Of a stretch of DNA of 64,000 nt, positions 23,339 through 32,333 are shown in pieces. The notes under the pieces are model-generated. The model made no database searches and was not told where the DNA came from. It worked only from the letters and a program-made list of their open reading frames with translations. Source of the stretch: Bacillus testis. Lineage in GTDB: Bacteria > Bacillota > Bacilli > Bacillales > DSM-1321. How positions within the stretch are numbered: the stretch's first letter is position 1; each line of letters starts with the position of its first letter. The position numbers were made by a program, and so were the translations under genes. The stretch is taken from NCBI RefSeq assembly GCF_001243895.1, contig NZ_LN851186.1, forward strand, positions 3,516,735-3,580,734. The letters are read 5' to 3'.

Positions 23339-26300
23339 TTATATTTCTCTAGATACAGCCTGTTTTTGTTGCTTTTTACGTGATTTTCTATGAATGATCT
23401 TCGAAATTGTTTCATAAACAATCGGCACAATCAGAAGGGTCAGCAGCGTAGATGAAATCAATCCGCCGATGACGGTTACACCCAAGCTTTTCGAAATAAT
23501 GCCGCTTCCTTCCAAACCGAATGCCAGCGGAAGCAATGCACCGATCGTTGCGATGGCGGTCATCAGAATTGGGCGCAAACGCGTTGCACCGGCATCCAAA
23601 ATGGCTTCCCGTGTATCCCAGCCTTCGTTTTCTTTATGAATAACACGGTCAATCAGTACGATCGCATTGGTCACTACGATACCAATCAACATCAATGCCC
23701 CCATTAGAGCCGATACAGAGATTGTTTCCCCTGCAATAAGCAAGGCCACCAACGCCCCAATGACAGTGAATGGCAATGAGAACAAGATAGCGAATGGCGC
23801 TAATCCACCACCGAAAGTGATGACTAATACAAGGTACACAATCGCTATGGCAGCCAGCATTGCTAATCCCAGCTGAGTGAACGATTCCTTCACATCTGCT
23901 GTCACACCAGCCATCTTAATACTTGATCCTGCTGGTTTATCCAGTTTATCCACTTTCTTCTGCAAGTCTTGCGATACGGAAGAAACATCGCTTCCCTTCA
24001 ATTCTCCGCTTACGCTTGCGTAAATTTTTCCGTTATAGCGCGAAACCGTATCGGATGTTTTGCCATTTTCCACTTTGGCGACATCTTTGATTTTCACAGG
24101 GACGCCAAGAGGGGACATCAATGTCTTATTCTCCATATCTTCTATCGAGTTATATGTGGATTTTTCAGCCTGGACATAGACTTTCAAATCTTTCCCGTCT
24201 TTTTGGATTGTTGTCAGTACAGGAGGCTGCTTGCCAGGTGCAAGGGCCATGGAGATCTGTGCCGCTGTCAATCCAGTTTTGCTCAATTTCTCTTGATCGG
24301 CAACAAATGTGTATTCATCATACGTGTTTGCCAGACTTGAGTCGATCTTCTTCAAGTCATTGTTTTCTTTCATGACTTTTTCAACTTTGTTTACTGTTTT
24401 CTCAAGGTCTTTCATATTTTTGGCGAATACTTGCAGTTCAATTTTATTGCTGCTTCCGGTTGCTGAGAAATCCTGCGATTTCCATTCGCCTTTGCCGGTC
24501 ATTGATTGAAGCTTTTTAATTACCTTTTCTTTTTCTTGGTCAAAATCCGGTGTGTCATCTTCATAATTGACAAAGAACATGGCACTGTTTGAATCACCCA
24601 TACTCATCGGGCTTCCTGCTCCAAGCGATAATTGGACCATTTTGACGTGTTTTCGGTCAAGGAGAGATTTTTCAGCTTCCGTAACGATTTTTTCTGTTTC
24701 TTCCATTGTGACGCCAGGTTCCGGCTTGAAGGTCGCAATCATCATTTTGTCATCTCCCATGGACAGGAAGCTGACACCGATCAGCGGAGTTAAAGCCAAA
24801 CTGCCGACCAACAGAAGCACAGCAATGGCGCTGGTAATGATTTTATGGTTCAGCGCCCAATTCAGCGTACGCTTATAAGCGCCCGCCAGGCGTCCATGCT
24901 TATGCTCTTTGCTTTTTTCTTTAACTTTGACGCCTTTTTTGAACATGATGTGAGCCATCATCGGAACAATTGTGATAGCCACAAGCAAAGAAGCAAGTAA
25001 CGCAAACACCATTGTTAATGCAAATGGCATGAATAGTTCTCCGACCATTCCGCTGACTAGGCCAAGCGGAAGAAAGACAGCAATCGTCACAATGGTCGAG
25101 GACATAATCGGGATGAACATTTCTTTAGTAGCTGATTTGATTAGCTCTCCGCCCTTCAGCGGCTCATCCTTATCCGACATTCTTCTATAAATATTCTCAA
25201 TAACAACAATCGAGTCATCGACCACACGTCCGATTGCAACTGTCATGGCTCCCAACGTCATCATATTAAGCGTGATGTCCATCTGTTTAAGCAGAAGGAC
25301 CGCAATCAGCAATGACAACGGTATGGATACGACCGATATAATCGTAGACTTAAAGTCCCTTAGGAACAGAAGGATGATCAGCATAGCGAAGATAGCGCCG
25401 AAGACCGCCTTGCTCAGCATCGTTTCAACCGAATCCTCAATTGGAGTCGCTTGGTCAAATGCGGTTACGATTTCCAAGCCGTCATAGTCTTTTTCAAAGT
25501 CTTTGATTTTATCTTTGACAGCATTCGCTACGTCAACCGTGTTGGCATCCACTGCTTTCACGATTGAAATACCGATGGACTCTTTTCCATTTGTTCTTGA
25601 AACAGATTCAGCCTTGCCAACCTCTTGAATATCGGCAATTTCACTTAACTTAACTGTCGGGATTCCAGCGGCAGCTGCTGCTTGTTGACCGGCTCCTTGT
25701 GATGAAGCGCCCTGCGATTGGGCAGAATCCGCCTGCATGCCTGTTTGCTCGCCGTTAGAGGATTGGCTATCAGCAGATTGGCCCGACTCCTCTTCTGAAG
25801 AAGGGACAGCAGGTATTTCAAGATTCTTCAAATCGTTCAAAGAAATAATATTGCCTTCCACTTGAACGGCTTTCTCTTTGTCCTTGAACGTATAAAGGCC
25901 GAGCGGGGCATGGATGTTGGATGCCTTGATGATATTCTCGACCGTTTCCTGTTCTAGGCCCAATTCTTTCATCTTCTCATCGTTGAACTTCAATTCAACT
26001 TGATCAACCTGCTGGCCGGAGATTTGCACAGACGAAACGCCTTCCACTCCTTCAAGGGCTGGAGCAATGTCATCCTCAACGTCTTCAGTCAATTCAGCCA
26101 AAGATTCTTTTTCATTAGCGATACTCAATGAAAGAATCGGGAATGCGTTGATATTCACTTTATCGATTTTGGATTTTTCTACATCATCAGGCAAAGTCAC
26201 ACCTTCAAGGGCTTCCTTCACCTCATTTTTCGCATCATCCATGTTCTTTCCATACTCATATTCGATTTGTATGGAGGATGCATTTTGGTAGGATGTAGCT

Positions 26301-26545
26301 GTTACATTTTTAACTCCGCTTAAATTGCGGACGATTTGATCGACCGGCTGTGTTACCTTTTCATCTACCTGAGTCGGAGTTGCCCCCGGGTAGACTGTTG
26401 TAATGCTCAATACTGGCACACTGATATCCGGTATGCTTTCCATTTTCATCTTCATTCCTGAATAGAGCCCGGCGGCTACGACAATAATGGTGATCAGCCA
26501 CATCGCCAGCTTATTCTTCAACGTAAAGCCAATTATCTTGTTCAT
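23339..26545 (-). CDS. swrC: RND-family efflux pump (SwrC/AcrB-like)
   Basis: A 1068-aa HAE-type RND pump. It has the N-terminal helix and duplicated pore domain (SIPDISVPVLSITTVYPGATP, TQPVDQ), the proton-relay helix motifs LGAMTVAIGRVVDDSIVVIENI in half one, and GIVVTNAIVLIDRVIHKE in half two. Length and pattern match Bacillus SwrC (YerP), which exports surfactin-like lipopeptides and drugs. An unusual Ser/Gln/Gly/Ala-rich insert (SQSSNGEQTGMQADSAQ and following, about residues 255-295) interrupts the first periplasm-type domain. A TetR gene is divergent, with operator-like palindromes between. Confidence 0.9.
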   Translation of the reverse strand: MNKIIGFTLKNKLAMWLITIIVVAAGLYSGMKMKMESIPDISVPVLSITTVYPGATPTQVDEKVTQPVDQIVRNLSGVKNVTATSYQNASSIQIEYEYGKNMDDAKNEVKEALEGVTLPDDVEKSKIDKVNINAFPILSLSIANEKESLAELTEDVEDDIAPALEGVEGVSSVQISGQQVDQVELKFNDEKMKELGLEQETVENIIKASNIHAPLGLYTFKDKEKAVQVEGNIISLNDLKNLEIPAVPSSEEESGQSADSQSSNGEQTGMQADSAQSQGASSQGAGQQAAAAAGIPTVKLSEIADIQEVGKAESVSRTNGKESIGISIVKAVDANTVDVANAVKDKIKDFEKDYDGLEIVTAFDQATPIEDSVETMLSKAVFGAIFAMLIILLFLRDFKSTIISVVSIPLSLLIAVLLLKQMDITLNMMTLGAMTVAIGRVVDDSIVVIENIYRRMSDKDEPLKGGELIKSATKEMFIPIMSSTIVTIAVFLPLGLVSGMVGELFMPFALTMVFALLASLLVAITIVPMMAHIMFKKGVKVKEKSKEHKHGRLAGAYKRTLNWALNHKIITSAIAVLLLVGSLALTPLIGVSFLSMGDDKMMIATFKPEPGVTMEETEKIVTEAEKSLLDRKHVKMVQLSLGAGSPMSMGDSNSAMFFVNYEDDTPDFDQEKEKVIKKLQSMTGKGEWKSQDFSATGSSNKIELQVFAKNMKDLEKTVNKVEKVMKENNDLKKIDSSLANTYDEYTFVADQEKLSKTGLTAAQISMALAPGKQPPVLTTIQKDGKDLKVYVQAEKSTYNSIEDMENKTLMSPLGVPVKIKDVAKVENGKTSDTVSRYNGKIYASVSGELKGSDVSSVSQDLQKKVDKLDKPAGSSIKMAGVTADVKESFTQLGLAMLAAIAIVYLVLVITFGGGLAPFAILFSLPFTVIGALVALLIAGETISVSALMGALMLIGIVVTNAIVLIDRVIHKENEGWDTREAILDAGATRLRPILMTAIATIGALLPLAFGLEGSGIISKSLGVTVIGGLISSTLLTLLIVPIVYETISKIIHRKSRKKQQKQAVSREI

Positions 26546-26604
26546 CTCGACACCCTTTGTTTTTTAAGTTTGGCCATAGAGCCCTAATTACTATTAATAT
26601 TAAT

Positions 26605-26614
26605 TGACCAGTCA
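26605..26614. promoter_or_regulatory. TetR operator-like site, swrC side
   Basis: TGACCAGTCA, a near palindrome differing at one base from the perfect site at 26809-26818. Confidence 0.5.
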
Positions 26615-26808
26615 TTCAGCGTCAAACAAAAAAGAATGAATTGCCGGTCGGTTCTAAATAATTCAAAAACAGAGCTTTCTCTTTTTGTTTCTAGTGATTT
26701 TCTGGCAAACAGTTGATATAATAAGGCTATTCATTAGATACGTTTACCTTTTCCAACTGACTCGCAGCAACTCTTTTTCAAAAGAGAACATCACCTCTGC
26801 ATAATGAC

Positions 26809-26818
26809 TGACCGGTCA
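26809..26818. promoter_or_regulatory. TetR operator-like site, tetR side
   Basis: TGACCGGTCA, a perfect 10-bp palindrome 49 bp before the TetR start codon. With the near copy at 26605 it frames the divergent promoter region. Confidence 0.6.
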
Positions 26819-26866
26819 CTTAATGAAGTAAACGATCCAACATTCACATTTAATGGAGTTGAGGGA

Positions 26867-27727
26867 ATGAAAGAAAAAGAAAAATTAATAATGGATGCTG
26901 CCATGAAGTTATTTGCCCAAAAAGGTTTTTCTGCCACTTCCATACAAGAAATCGCTACTGAAGCGGAAATCAGCAAGGGTTCCTTCTATCTATACTATAA
27001 ATCAAAAGAAAATCTATTGTACCGCATCTTCATGCATCATTATAAAACATTTCACCAAGAAATCCTAAACCTGAAATCAAGACATCTTTCGCCAAGAGAG
27101 CTGTTCATCGAGCAAATGGTCACGCAATACCGAGGATTCCTTGACTCGAAGGATTTCCTTGTTATGTATGCCAGGGAAAGCGCCATTCCTTTTAATAAAG
27201 AGATAGGGGAATTGATTGGTAAAATCCGTTCCGATGTAACCTATACGCTGAAGGATGCCTTGAATGATATTTACGGTGGACAAGTCGGGGAAAACATCTG
27301 GTCGTTTACACTTTTGGTCCAAAGCCTGTCCCAATCTTACTTAGAGTTATTGATCCACAACACGCAGAAGATGGATCTCTATGAGCTGGCACGATTTATC
27401 CTGAAACGCAGCGATAGCCTGGCAGCCGGTTTTGAAAAAGGCAATGAATCCATCGTCATCCGGGAAGAAGATATCCTTCCGTTATTCAAATGCCCTTTCC
27501 AAACTGAAGAATATCAGCAATTGAGAATCGTACAGGAAGCCATACAATCAGCAAAAGCTACATATAGCGAGCAAAAGGATACCCTCATTACACTTGAAGT
27601 CCTCGAGGAAGAAGTGAATCGGCCTGACCCCCGCGGCCCCGTTATCCAGGGTATGGCCGCGAATCTGCAAAAAGACGGGGCCGCCCTGGAATTGCAATCT
27701 TTATTGAAAGACTTATACCGTTTATGA
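26867..27727 (+). CDS. TetR/AcrR-family regulator divergent from swrC
   Basis: A TetR repressor of about 286 aa. The helix-turn-helix block is MDAAMKLFAQKGFSATSIQEI followed by AEISKGSFYLYYKSKENLLYRI. The long C-terminal half is not diagnostic of a ligand. An ATG at 26804 would start inside the operator palindrome. The ATG at 26867 (MKEKEKLIMDAAM) has GAGGGA just upstream and is preferred. The divergent layout and the two TGACC(A/G)GTCA sites suggest it represses both itself and the RND pump. Confidence 0.85.
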   Translation: MKEKEKLIMDAAMKLFAQKGFSATSIQEIATEAEISKGSFYLYYKSKENLLYRIFMHHYKTFHQEILNLKSRHLSPRELFIEQMVTQYRGFLDSKDFLVMYARESAIPFNKEIGELIGKIRSDVTYTLKDALNDIYGGQVGENIWSFTLLVQSLSQSYLELLIHNTQKMDLYELARFILKRSDSLAAGFEKGNESIVIREEDILPLFKCPFQTEEYQQLRIVQEAIQSAKATYSEQKDTLITLEVLEEEVNRPDPRGPVIQGMAANLQKDGAALELQSLLKDLYRL

Positions 27728-27728
27728 C

Positions 27729-27763
27729 AAAAAAACTGCTGCCATGCTGGCAACAGTTTTTTT
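27729..27763. terminator. Bidirectional terminator tetR / LCP gene
   Basis: AAAAAACTGcTGCCA-tgc-TGGCAaCAGTTTTTTT between convergent genes. Confidence 0.88.
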
Positions 27764-27764
27764 C

Positions 27765-28724
27765 TTAAGCTCCATTTAAAAACTCATTTAGTGCTTCTTT
27801 GTTTTTTTCTACATCTATTTGCAGTACCCACGCTTTATTCACCAATTCATCTTCAAAGCTCCCATCGATCGGGATGGTCAATTTTTCAATACGTTGATGG
27901 GCGCCGCTCAGTAAAAAGGAGGATAGCACCGAAAGGATCTTGGTTGTGTCATAGTTGGTGGATATATAGGGCAAAACTGTCCCAATCATACCAGGCAGCT
28001 TTGTCACACCATGAAAGCTATTCAGTTCCTCACTGATTGCATCAATGACTTCTTGTTGCCGCTTAACACGCCCAAAATCGCTTTGGGCATCTTTTCTGAA
28101 CCGGGAATATGCCAATAATTCTTTTCCGTGCAAACGTTGAAGGCCTGGCTTAAGCGTCATGCCGATTCCCTCTGACATCTGCTGCTCCACATTTATTTCT
28201 ATTCCTTCAGGAAAGGCCTGGTCGATCGCCTTGCTGAATCCCATAAAATCGATGATGGCATAGTAATTCAAATCAACATCGAAGTTTTGTTTAATCGTTT
28301 GCCTTAATAATTCGGCGCCATCCTTCCCCCCGCCCATTAAATAGGCGGCGTTCAATCTATATTTATCCGATTTGCCGGGAATGCCAACGAACATGTCACG
28401 CATCAAAGACACAATTTTGGCTTTTTTTGTCTCACTGTCGTATTGGGCAATCATCATTGAATCTGAATTGGATGCTTCTCCTTCTTTTCTTGTGTCCACC
28501 CCGACAAGCAAAATATTCACCTTGCCGGCAACAGGTTCCTCGCCTTTAAAAGTGACAGGTTCTTTAGTAACGGGAGATTCCTCCACTGCCTTGCTATAGC
28601 TTGTGTAGTAGTCCCATGCAAAATAAGAGCCGGGCATAACTACTAGCGCAAACAAAATGAAAACAGTATAGATGACAATCAGCTTTTTCCTTCGTTTGCG
28701 TTTCCGTAAATCGGTCCTGTTCAT
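27765..28724 (-). CDS. LytR-CpsA-Psr (LCP) family cell-wall ligase
   Basis: A 319-aa membrane-anchored LCP protein. After a basic N-terminus (NRTDLRKRKRRKK) and one membrane helix, the LCP domain begins NILLVGVDTRKEGEASNSDSMM and includes SLMRDMFVGIPG, LNAAYLMGGGKDGAELL, and the arginine-rich AYSRFRKDAQSDFGRVKRQQEV. These residues bind the polyprenyl pyrophosphate substrate. LCP proteins attach teichoic acids or other glycopolymers to peptidoglycan. The start is ATG 28724 after GGAGAG; the frame from 28754 has no site. Which paralogue it is cannot be told. Confidence 0.9.
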   Translation of the reverse strand: MNRTDLRKRKRRKKLIVIYTVFILFALVVMPGSYFAWDYYTSYSKAVEESPVTKEPVTFKGEEPVAGKVNILLVGVDTRKEGEASNSDSMMIAQYDSETKKAKIVSLMRDMFVGIPGKSDKYRLNAAYLMGGGKDGAELLRQTIKQNFDVDLNYYAIIDFMGFSKAIDQAFPEGIEINVEQQMSEGIGMTLKPGLQRLHGKELLAYSRFRKDAQSDFGRVKRQQEVIDAISEELNSFHGVTKLPGMIGTVLPYISTNYDTTKILSVLSSFLLSGAHQRIEKLTIPIDGSFEDELVNKAWVLQIDVEKNKEALNEFLNGA

Positions 28725-29037
28725 AATGACTCTCCATTCGCCATAAGTTGACAAAAAATGCTATCTTCATTTTAGCGGAAGAGCTTTTATTAAACAATCT
28801 TTTATTTCTTTATTTTCCCATATATAGATTTAATTATCATATTAATAGGTTATTGGTAGTGGATCTTTCATCCATATTATCCATCCCTACATTCTGGCTA
28901 GAAACAATCTCTCCTATTGTCCGCCTGCAGGATGCTGAATCATTTTTCTTGAGTTTACGGTTGAATATAATACACTTAGGAAAAAGGAACGTACGAAGGA
29001 TTCAATAGGTTTGATATTCGGAAAGTAGGATTAATAA

Positions 29038-29739
29038 ATGGTTTATATAGAATTTCTTATTGTTTTTGCAGCAGGAATCAGTCTCTTCTTTTCAACTTGC
29101 ATGTTTCCGCTTTTGCCTGCTTATATAGCCCAATTGATAGGCAAAGGCGCAGGTCCGGCAAAAATGGGCGGCAGCAGGGGCAAAGTTGCTTTTCATACCG
29201 GACTATTTCTGCTTGGCTACCTGATTTGCTTGATGATCCTTGGGGGAATAGCCGGTTGGATCGGCAATCTATTTTTTGAAGTGCGCGATCCTTCACTTAA
29301 AACATCCGGTTTGGCATTGATTATATTCGGCTTTTTATTGACTGGCCTGTTGAACGTAAAGTTATTTATGAAGGGCCGAAAAAAATTGGCCGCCTTTTCT
29401 TCCAAAGGCATCTTCGGCAGCTTTTTGTCCGGCATGCTATTTTCCATGCAATGGACTCCGGGGACTGGACTGTTATCCATTAGCATATTGCTTCTTGCCG
29501 CTGCATCCGCTTCATGGACTGCAGGCGCCGCATTGCTTGCCGTGTTTGCCTTGGGAATAGCCGTCCCTTTTTTCATTTTCTCTATCTTATCGGCAACATC
29601 CATGGATGCCATCCGCTTCATTAACCGCCATCTCGGCAAAATAACATTTGTTACTGGCATGTTGCTGCTTTTGCTTGGCTTTTTGATATTTTCAGGCCAA
29701 ATTGAGGCGACGCATTCCCTGATCAGCACTGCATTTTAG
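29038..29739 (+). CDS. ccdA: CcdA-like thiol-disulfide membrane protein
   Basis: A 233-aa membrane protein of the CcdA/DsbD-beta group with six helices. The first redox cysteine is in SLFFSTCMFPLLPAYIAQL. The helix-4 position reads LSGMLFSMQWTPGTGLLSI, where the second cysteine of canonical CcdA would stand; here it appears to be Met-Gln-Trp, so a second redox cysteine is not obvious. CcdA passes electrons from thioredoxin to extracytoplasmic thiol proteins for cytochrome c assembly or sporulation. Coupling partners are not nearby. The terminator overlaps the stop codon. Confidence 0.75.
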   Translation: MVYIEFLIVFAAGISLFFSTCMFPLLPAYIAQLIGKGAGPAKMGGSRGKVAFHTGLFLLGYLICLMILGGIAGWIGNLFFEVRDPSLKTSGLALIIFGFLLTGLLNVKLFMKGRKKLAAFSSKGIFGSFLSGMLFSMQWTPGTGLLSISILLLAAASASWTAGAALLAVFALGIAVPFFIFSILSATSMDAIRFINRHLGKITFVTGMLLLLLGFLIFSGQIEATHSLISTAF

Positions 29740-29756
29740 GTATGCAGTGCTTTTGC
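29726..29756 (+). terminator. Terminator overlapping the ccdA stop codon
   Basis: GCACTGCAT (29726-29734) pairs with ATGCAGTGC (29742-29750), followed by TTTTG. Confidence 0.75.
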
Positions 29757-29895
29757 CTTGAATTCCCTCTTTTTCCCCTCTATCCCCCGCTTTCTTTTTT
29801 TGTTATATTTTTCTAATAGCAAGTATATTTGCAGTTGATTGCCTAAAACTAATTTGAATGAAGGTTTTTATATCATTTTGTGGTAAAATTAAATA

Positions 29896-29922
29896 TTGGT
29901 TTCGGACCTCAGTCCATACCAA
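29896..29922 (+). promoter_or_regulatory. Hairpin in the asnB leader
   Basis: TTGGT..cGGAC-ctca-GTCC..ACCAA, a two-part stem 52 bp before the asnB start. It is not followed by a T-run, so it is not a terminator. No T-box sequence is present. Confidence 0.35.
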
Positions 29923-29973
29923 TTGTTTGATCAGGAAAAATAAATTTGAAAAACAACTAGGTTGGTGATATAC

Positions 29974-31857
29974 GTGTGTGGATTTGTAGGATGTATTCAT
30001 AATGACAAGAACCCTAATATCGAAAATACATTAAAAGATATGAACGCCATTATTACACATAGAGGACCCGATGACGACGGTTTTTTCTTTGATGACCATA
30101 TTAGCTTTGGTTTCAGACGCTTGAGCATCATTGGTCTGGAAAGCGGTCATCAGCCGCTTTCATATGAGAATGAACGCTATTGGATTATCTTCAACGGCGA
30201 GATCTATAACTATCTGGAATTAAAAAGTGAACTTCAGGCACAAGGCTTTGAATTCGCCACAGAATCAGATACAGAAGTCATCATTGCCCTTTTCAGCTCA
30301 CTGAAGGAAGAAGCAGTGAAAAAACTTCGCGGAATGTTTGCTTTCATGATCTGGGACAAGCAGGAAGAAACGTTATTCGGAGCAAGAGATCCGTTCGGCA
30401 TCAAGCCATTCTTCTATGCTGAAAAGGATGGGGAAACTTATTTCGCTTCCGAAAAGAAAAGTATCATGATGGCGATGGAAGGCGATGTGGATTACAAGTC
30501 ATTGCAGCATTACCTAAGCTTCCAGTTCGTTCCGGAACCTGACACCATGACAGAAGGTGTTAAAAAACTTACACCGGGCCATTACTTCACGAAGAAACCG
30601 GGCAGCAAGATGGAAATCAAGCCTTACTGGAAACCAAACTTCCATATCCAAAACACATCTGAATCTCAATTGATCACTGAAATCCAAAACGTATTAATGG
30701 ATTCAGTCAACATGCATATGCGCAGTGACGTGCCTGTCGGTTCTTTCTTGTCAGGCGGAATCGATTCAAGCATCATCGTGTCGCTTGCCAAACAGGTCAA
30801 CCCTAACTTAAAGACATTCTCTGTCGGTTTCGAAAGAGATGGATTCAGTGAAATTGATGTCGCAAAAGAAACAGCGGATGCGCTTGGCCTGGAAAATATC
30901 TCGTATGTCATTTCACCTGAGGAATATATGAAGGAACTGCCTAAGATCATTTGGCATATGGATGACCCATTGGCCGATCCTGCTGCCATTCCTTTATATT
31001 TCGTAGCGCGTGAAGCAAGAAAGCATGTAACAGTTGTCCTGTCCGGTGAAGGAGCCGATGAATTGTTCGGCGGATACAATATTTACCGCGAGCCAGAATC
31101 ACTAAGCATGTTCAATAAAATCCCTGGCCCTGTCAAGAGTACCTTAAAAGCATTCAGCCACTTGCTGCCTGATGGCGTCAAAGGAAAAAGCTTCATTGAA
31201 CGCGGCGTCACTCCATTGGAAGAACGGTACATCGGCAACGCGAAAATGTTTGAAGAGAATGAAAAGAAAGCCCTTCTTAAAAATTACTTGCCGAACCTTG
31301 GCTACCAAACAGTCACAGCACCTATTTACAATGAATCAAAAGGATACGATGCCGTTACAAAAATGCAGCATCTGGACATCCACACTTGGCTGCGCGGGGA
31401 CATCCTTGTAAAAGCCGATAAAATGACAATGGCGAACTCACTTGAACTTCGCGTTCCGTTCCTGGATAAAGAAGTATTCAATGTAGCGGCCAAAATCCAT
31501 ACAAAAGAAAAAATCGCCCACAATACGACTAAGTATATCTTGCGTAAAGCAGCAGAAGGCATTGTGCCGGAACATGTATTGAACAGAAAGAAATTAGGTT
31601 TCCCTGTTCCGATCCGCCACTGGCTGAAAGATGAAATGCACGATTGGGCTGTCAATATCATCAAAACAAGCCAAACAGACGATGTATTCAATAAACAAGA
31701 AGTCCTTCACTTGTTGGAAGAACATTGCGCAAACAAACGCGACAATAGCCGCAAAATCTGGACAATCCTTGTCTATATGATTTGGCACCAAATCTACGTA
31801 GAAAAAATCTACGATTTCGAATCACAATACATCAAAGAACCAGTTTCCATGAAATAA
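29974..31857 (+). CDS. asnB: Asparagine synthase (glutamine-hydrolysing)
   Basis: A 627-aa class II amidotransferase that makes asparagine from aspartate, glutamine and ATP. The N-terminal nucleophile must be Cys2, so I take GTG at 29974 (M-CGFVGC); the frame opens at a TTG four codons earlier. The glutaminase domain has HRGPDDDGFF and FNGEIYNYLEL; the synthetase domain has the PP-loop SFLSGGIDSSIIVSLAK and SGEGADELFGGY. The C-terminus (RKKLGFPVPIRHWL) is typical of Bacillus AsnB. GGTGAT before the GTG pairs with the 16S tail. A strong terminator follows. Confidence 0.94.
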   Translation: MCGFVGCIHNDKNPNIENTLKDMNAIITHRGPDDDGFFFDDHISFGFRRLSIIGLESGHQPLSYENERYWIIFNGEIYNYLELKSELQAQGFEFATESDTEVIIALFSSLKEEAVKKLRGMFAFMIWDKQEETLFGARDPFGIKPFFYAEKDGETYFASEKKSIMMAMEGDVDYKSLQHYLSFQFVPEPDTMTEGVKKLTPGHYFTKKPGSKMEIKPYWKPNFHIQNTSESQLITEIQNVLMDSVNMHMRSDVPVGSFLSGGIDSSIIVSLAKQVNPNLKTFSVGFERDGFSEIDVAKETADALGLENISYVISPEEYMKELPKIIWHMDDPLADPAAIPLYFVAREARKHVTVVLSGEGADELFGGYNIYREPESLSMFNKIPGPVKSTLKAFSHLLPDGVKGKSFIERGVTPLEERYIGNAKMFEENEKKALLKNYLPNLGYQTVTAPIYNESKGYDAVTKMQHLDIHTWLRGDILVKADKMTMANSLELRVPFLDKEVFNVAAKIHTKEKIAHNTTKYILRKAAEGIVPEHVLNRKKLGFPVPIRHWLKDEMHDWAVNIIKTSQTDDVFNKQEVLHLLEEHCANKRDNSRKIWTILVYMIWHQIYVEKIYDFESQYIKEPVSMK

Positions 31858-31880
31858 GGATGAATCTACCTTATAACATG

Positions 31881-31919
31881 AAAAAACCTGATTTCTTAGT
31901 TGAAATCAGGTTTTTTTTT
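31881..31919 (+). terminator. Terminator after asnB
   Basis: AAAAAACCTGATTTC-ttagtt-GAAATCAGG followed by nine T. Confidence 0.92.
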
Positions 31920-32015
31920 CAGTGTTGAAAAACAATCTTTTCAATAAATAAAATAGAAAAACGGCTTCAATACTTCCTTTTGAAAAAGTAAAAAAAGAGC
32001 CAAGGTACAAGCGAC

Positions 32016-32146
32016 GATTGATATCCGCTCCAGGATGCTCGCTTTCCGCGGGGCGGGCGGTGAGCCTCCTCGGCGCAAATCGCCTGTGGGGTCTCACCTG
32101 TCCCGCTCATCCCGCAGGAGTCTCGCACCTTCTGCTCCTATCAATC
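32016..32146 (+). repeat. Dispersed GC-rich repeat, family M, full copy B
   Basis: A 131-bp element bounded by GATTGATA (32016-32023) and TATCAATC (32139-32146). The interior is GC-rich and self-complementary: GCGGG / CCCGC outer pairing, GGTGAG (32059-32064) with CTCACC (32093-32098), and GGCG / CGCC inside. No coding capacity. Its left end is identical to copy C for more than 40 bp. Confidence 0.88.
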
Positions 32147-32333
32147 AACTTTATGATCAATCACTCACCTTATTTAAAAACAACCACCTTTTAGAAAATA
32201 GACGTATGATAAGATAGATGACTCAATACCTAAACAGGTTTCGTTTCATGAGATCGCAAGTCAACAGGTACATATGGCTAACTTTTTATTTCAGCAACGT
32301 GAAAAAATGGTATCCGATAAATATGGAAACGTT

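Noticed and set aside
29880-29973. T-box riboswitch upstream of asnB
   Set aside because: There is a small hairpin, but no T-box sequence (AGGGTGGNACCGCG-like) and no terminator in the leader.
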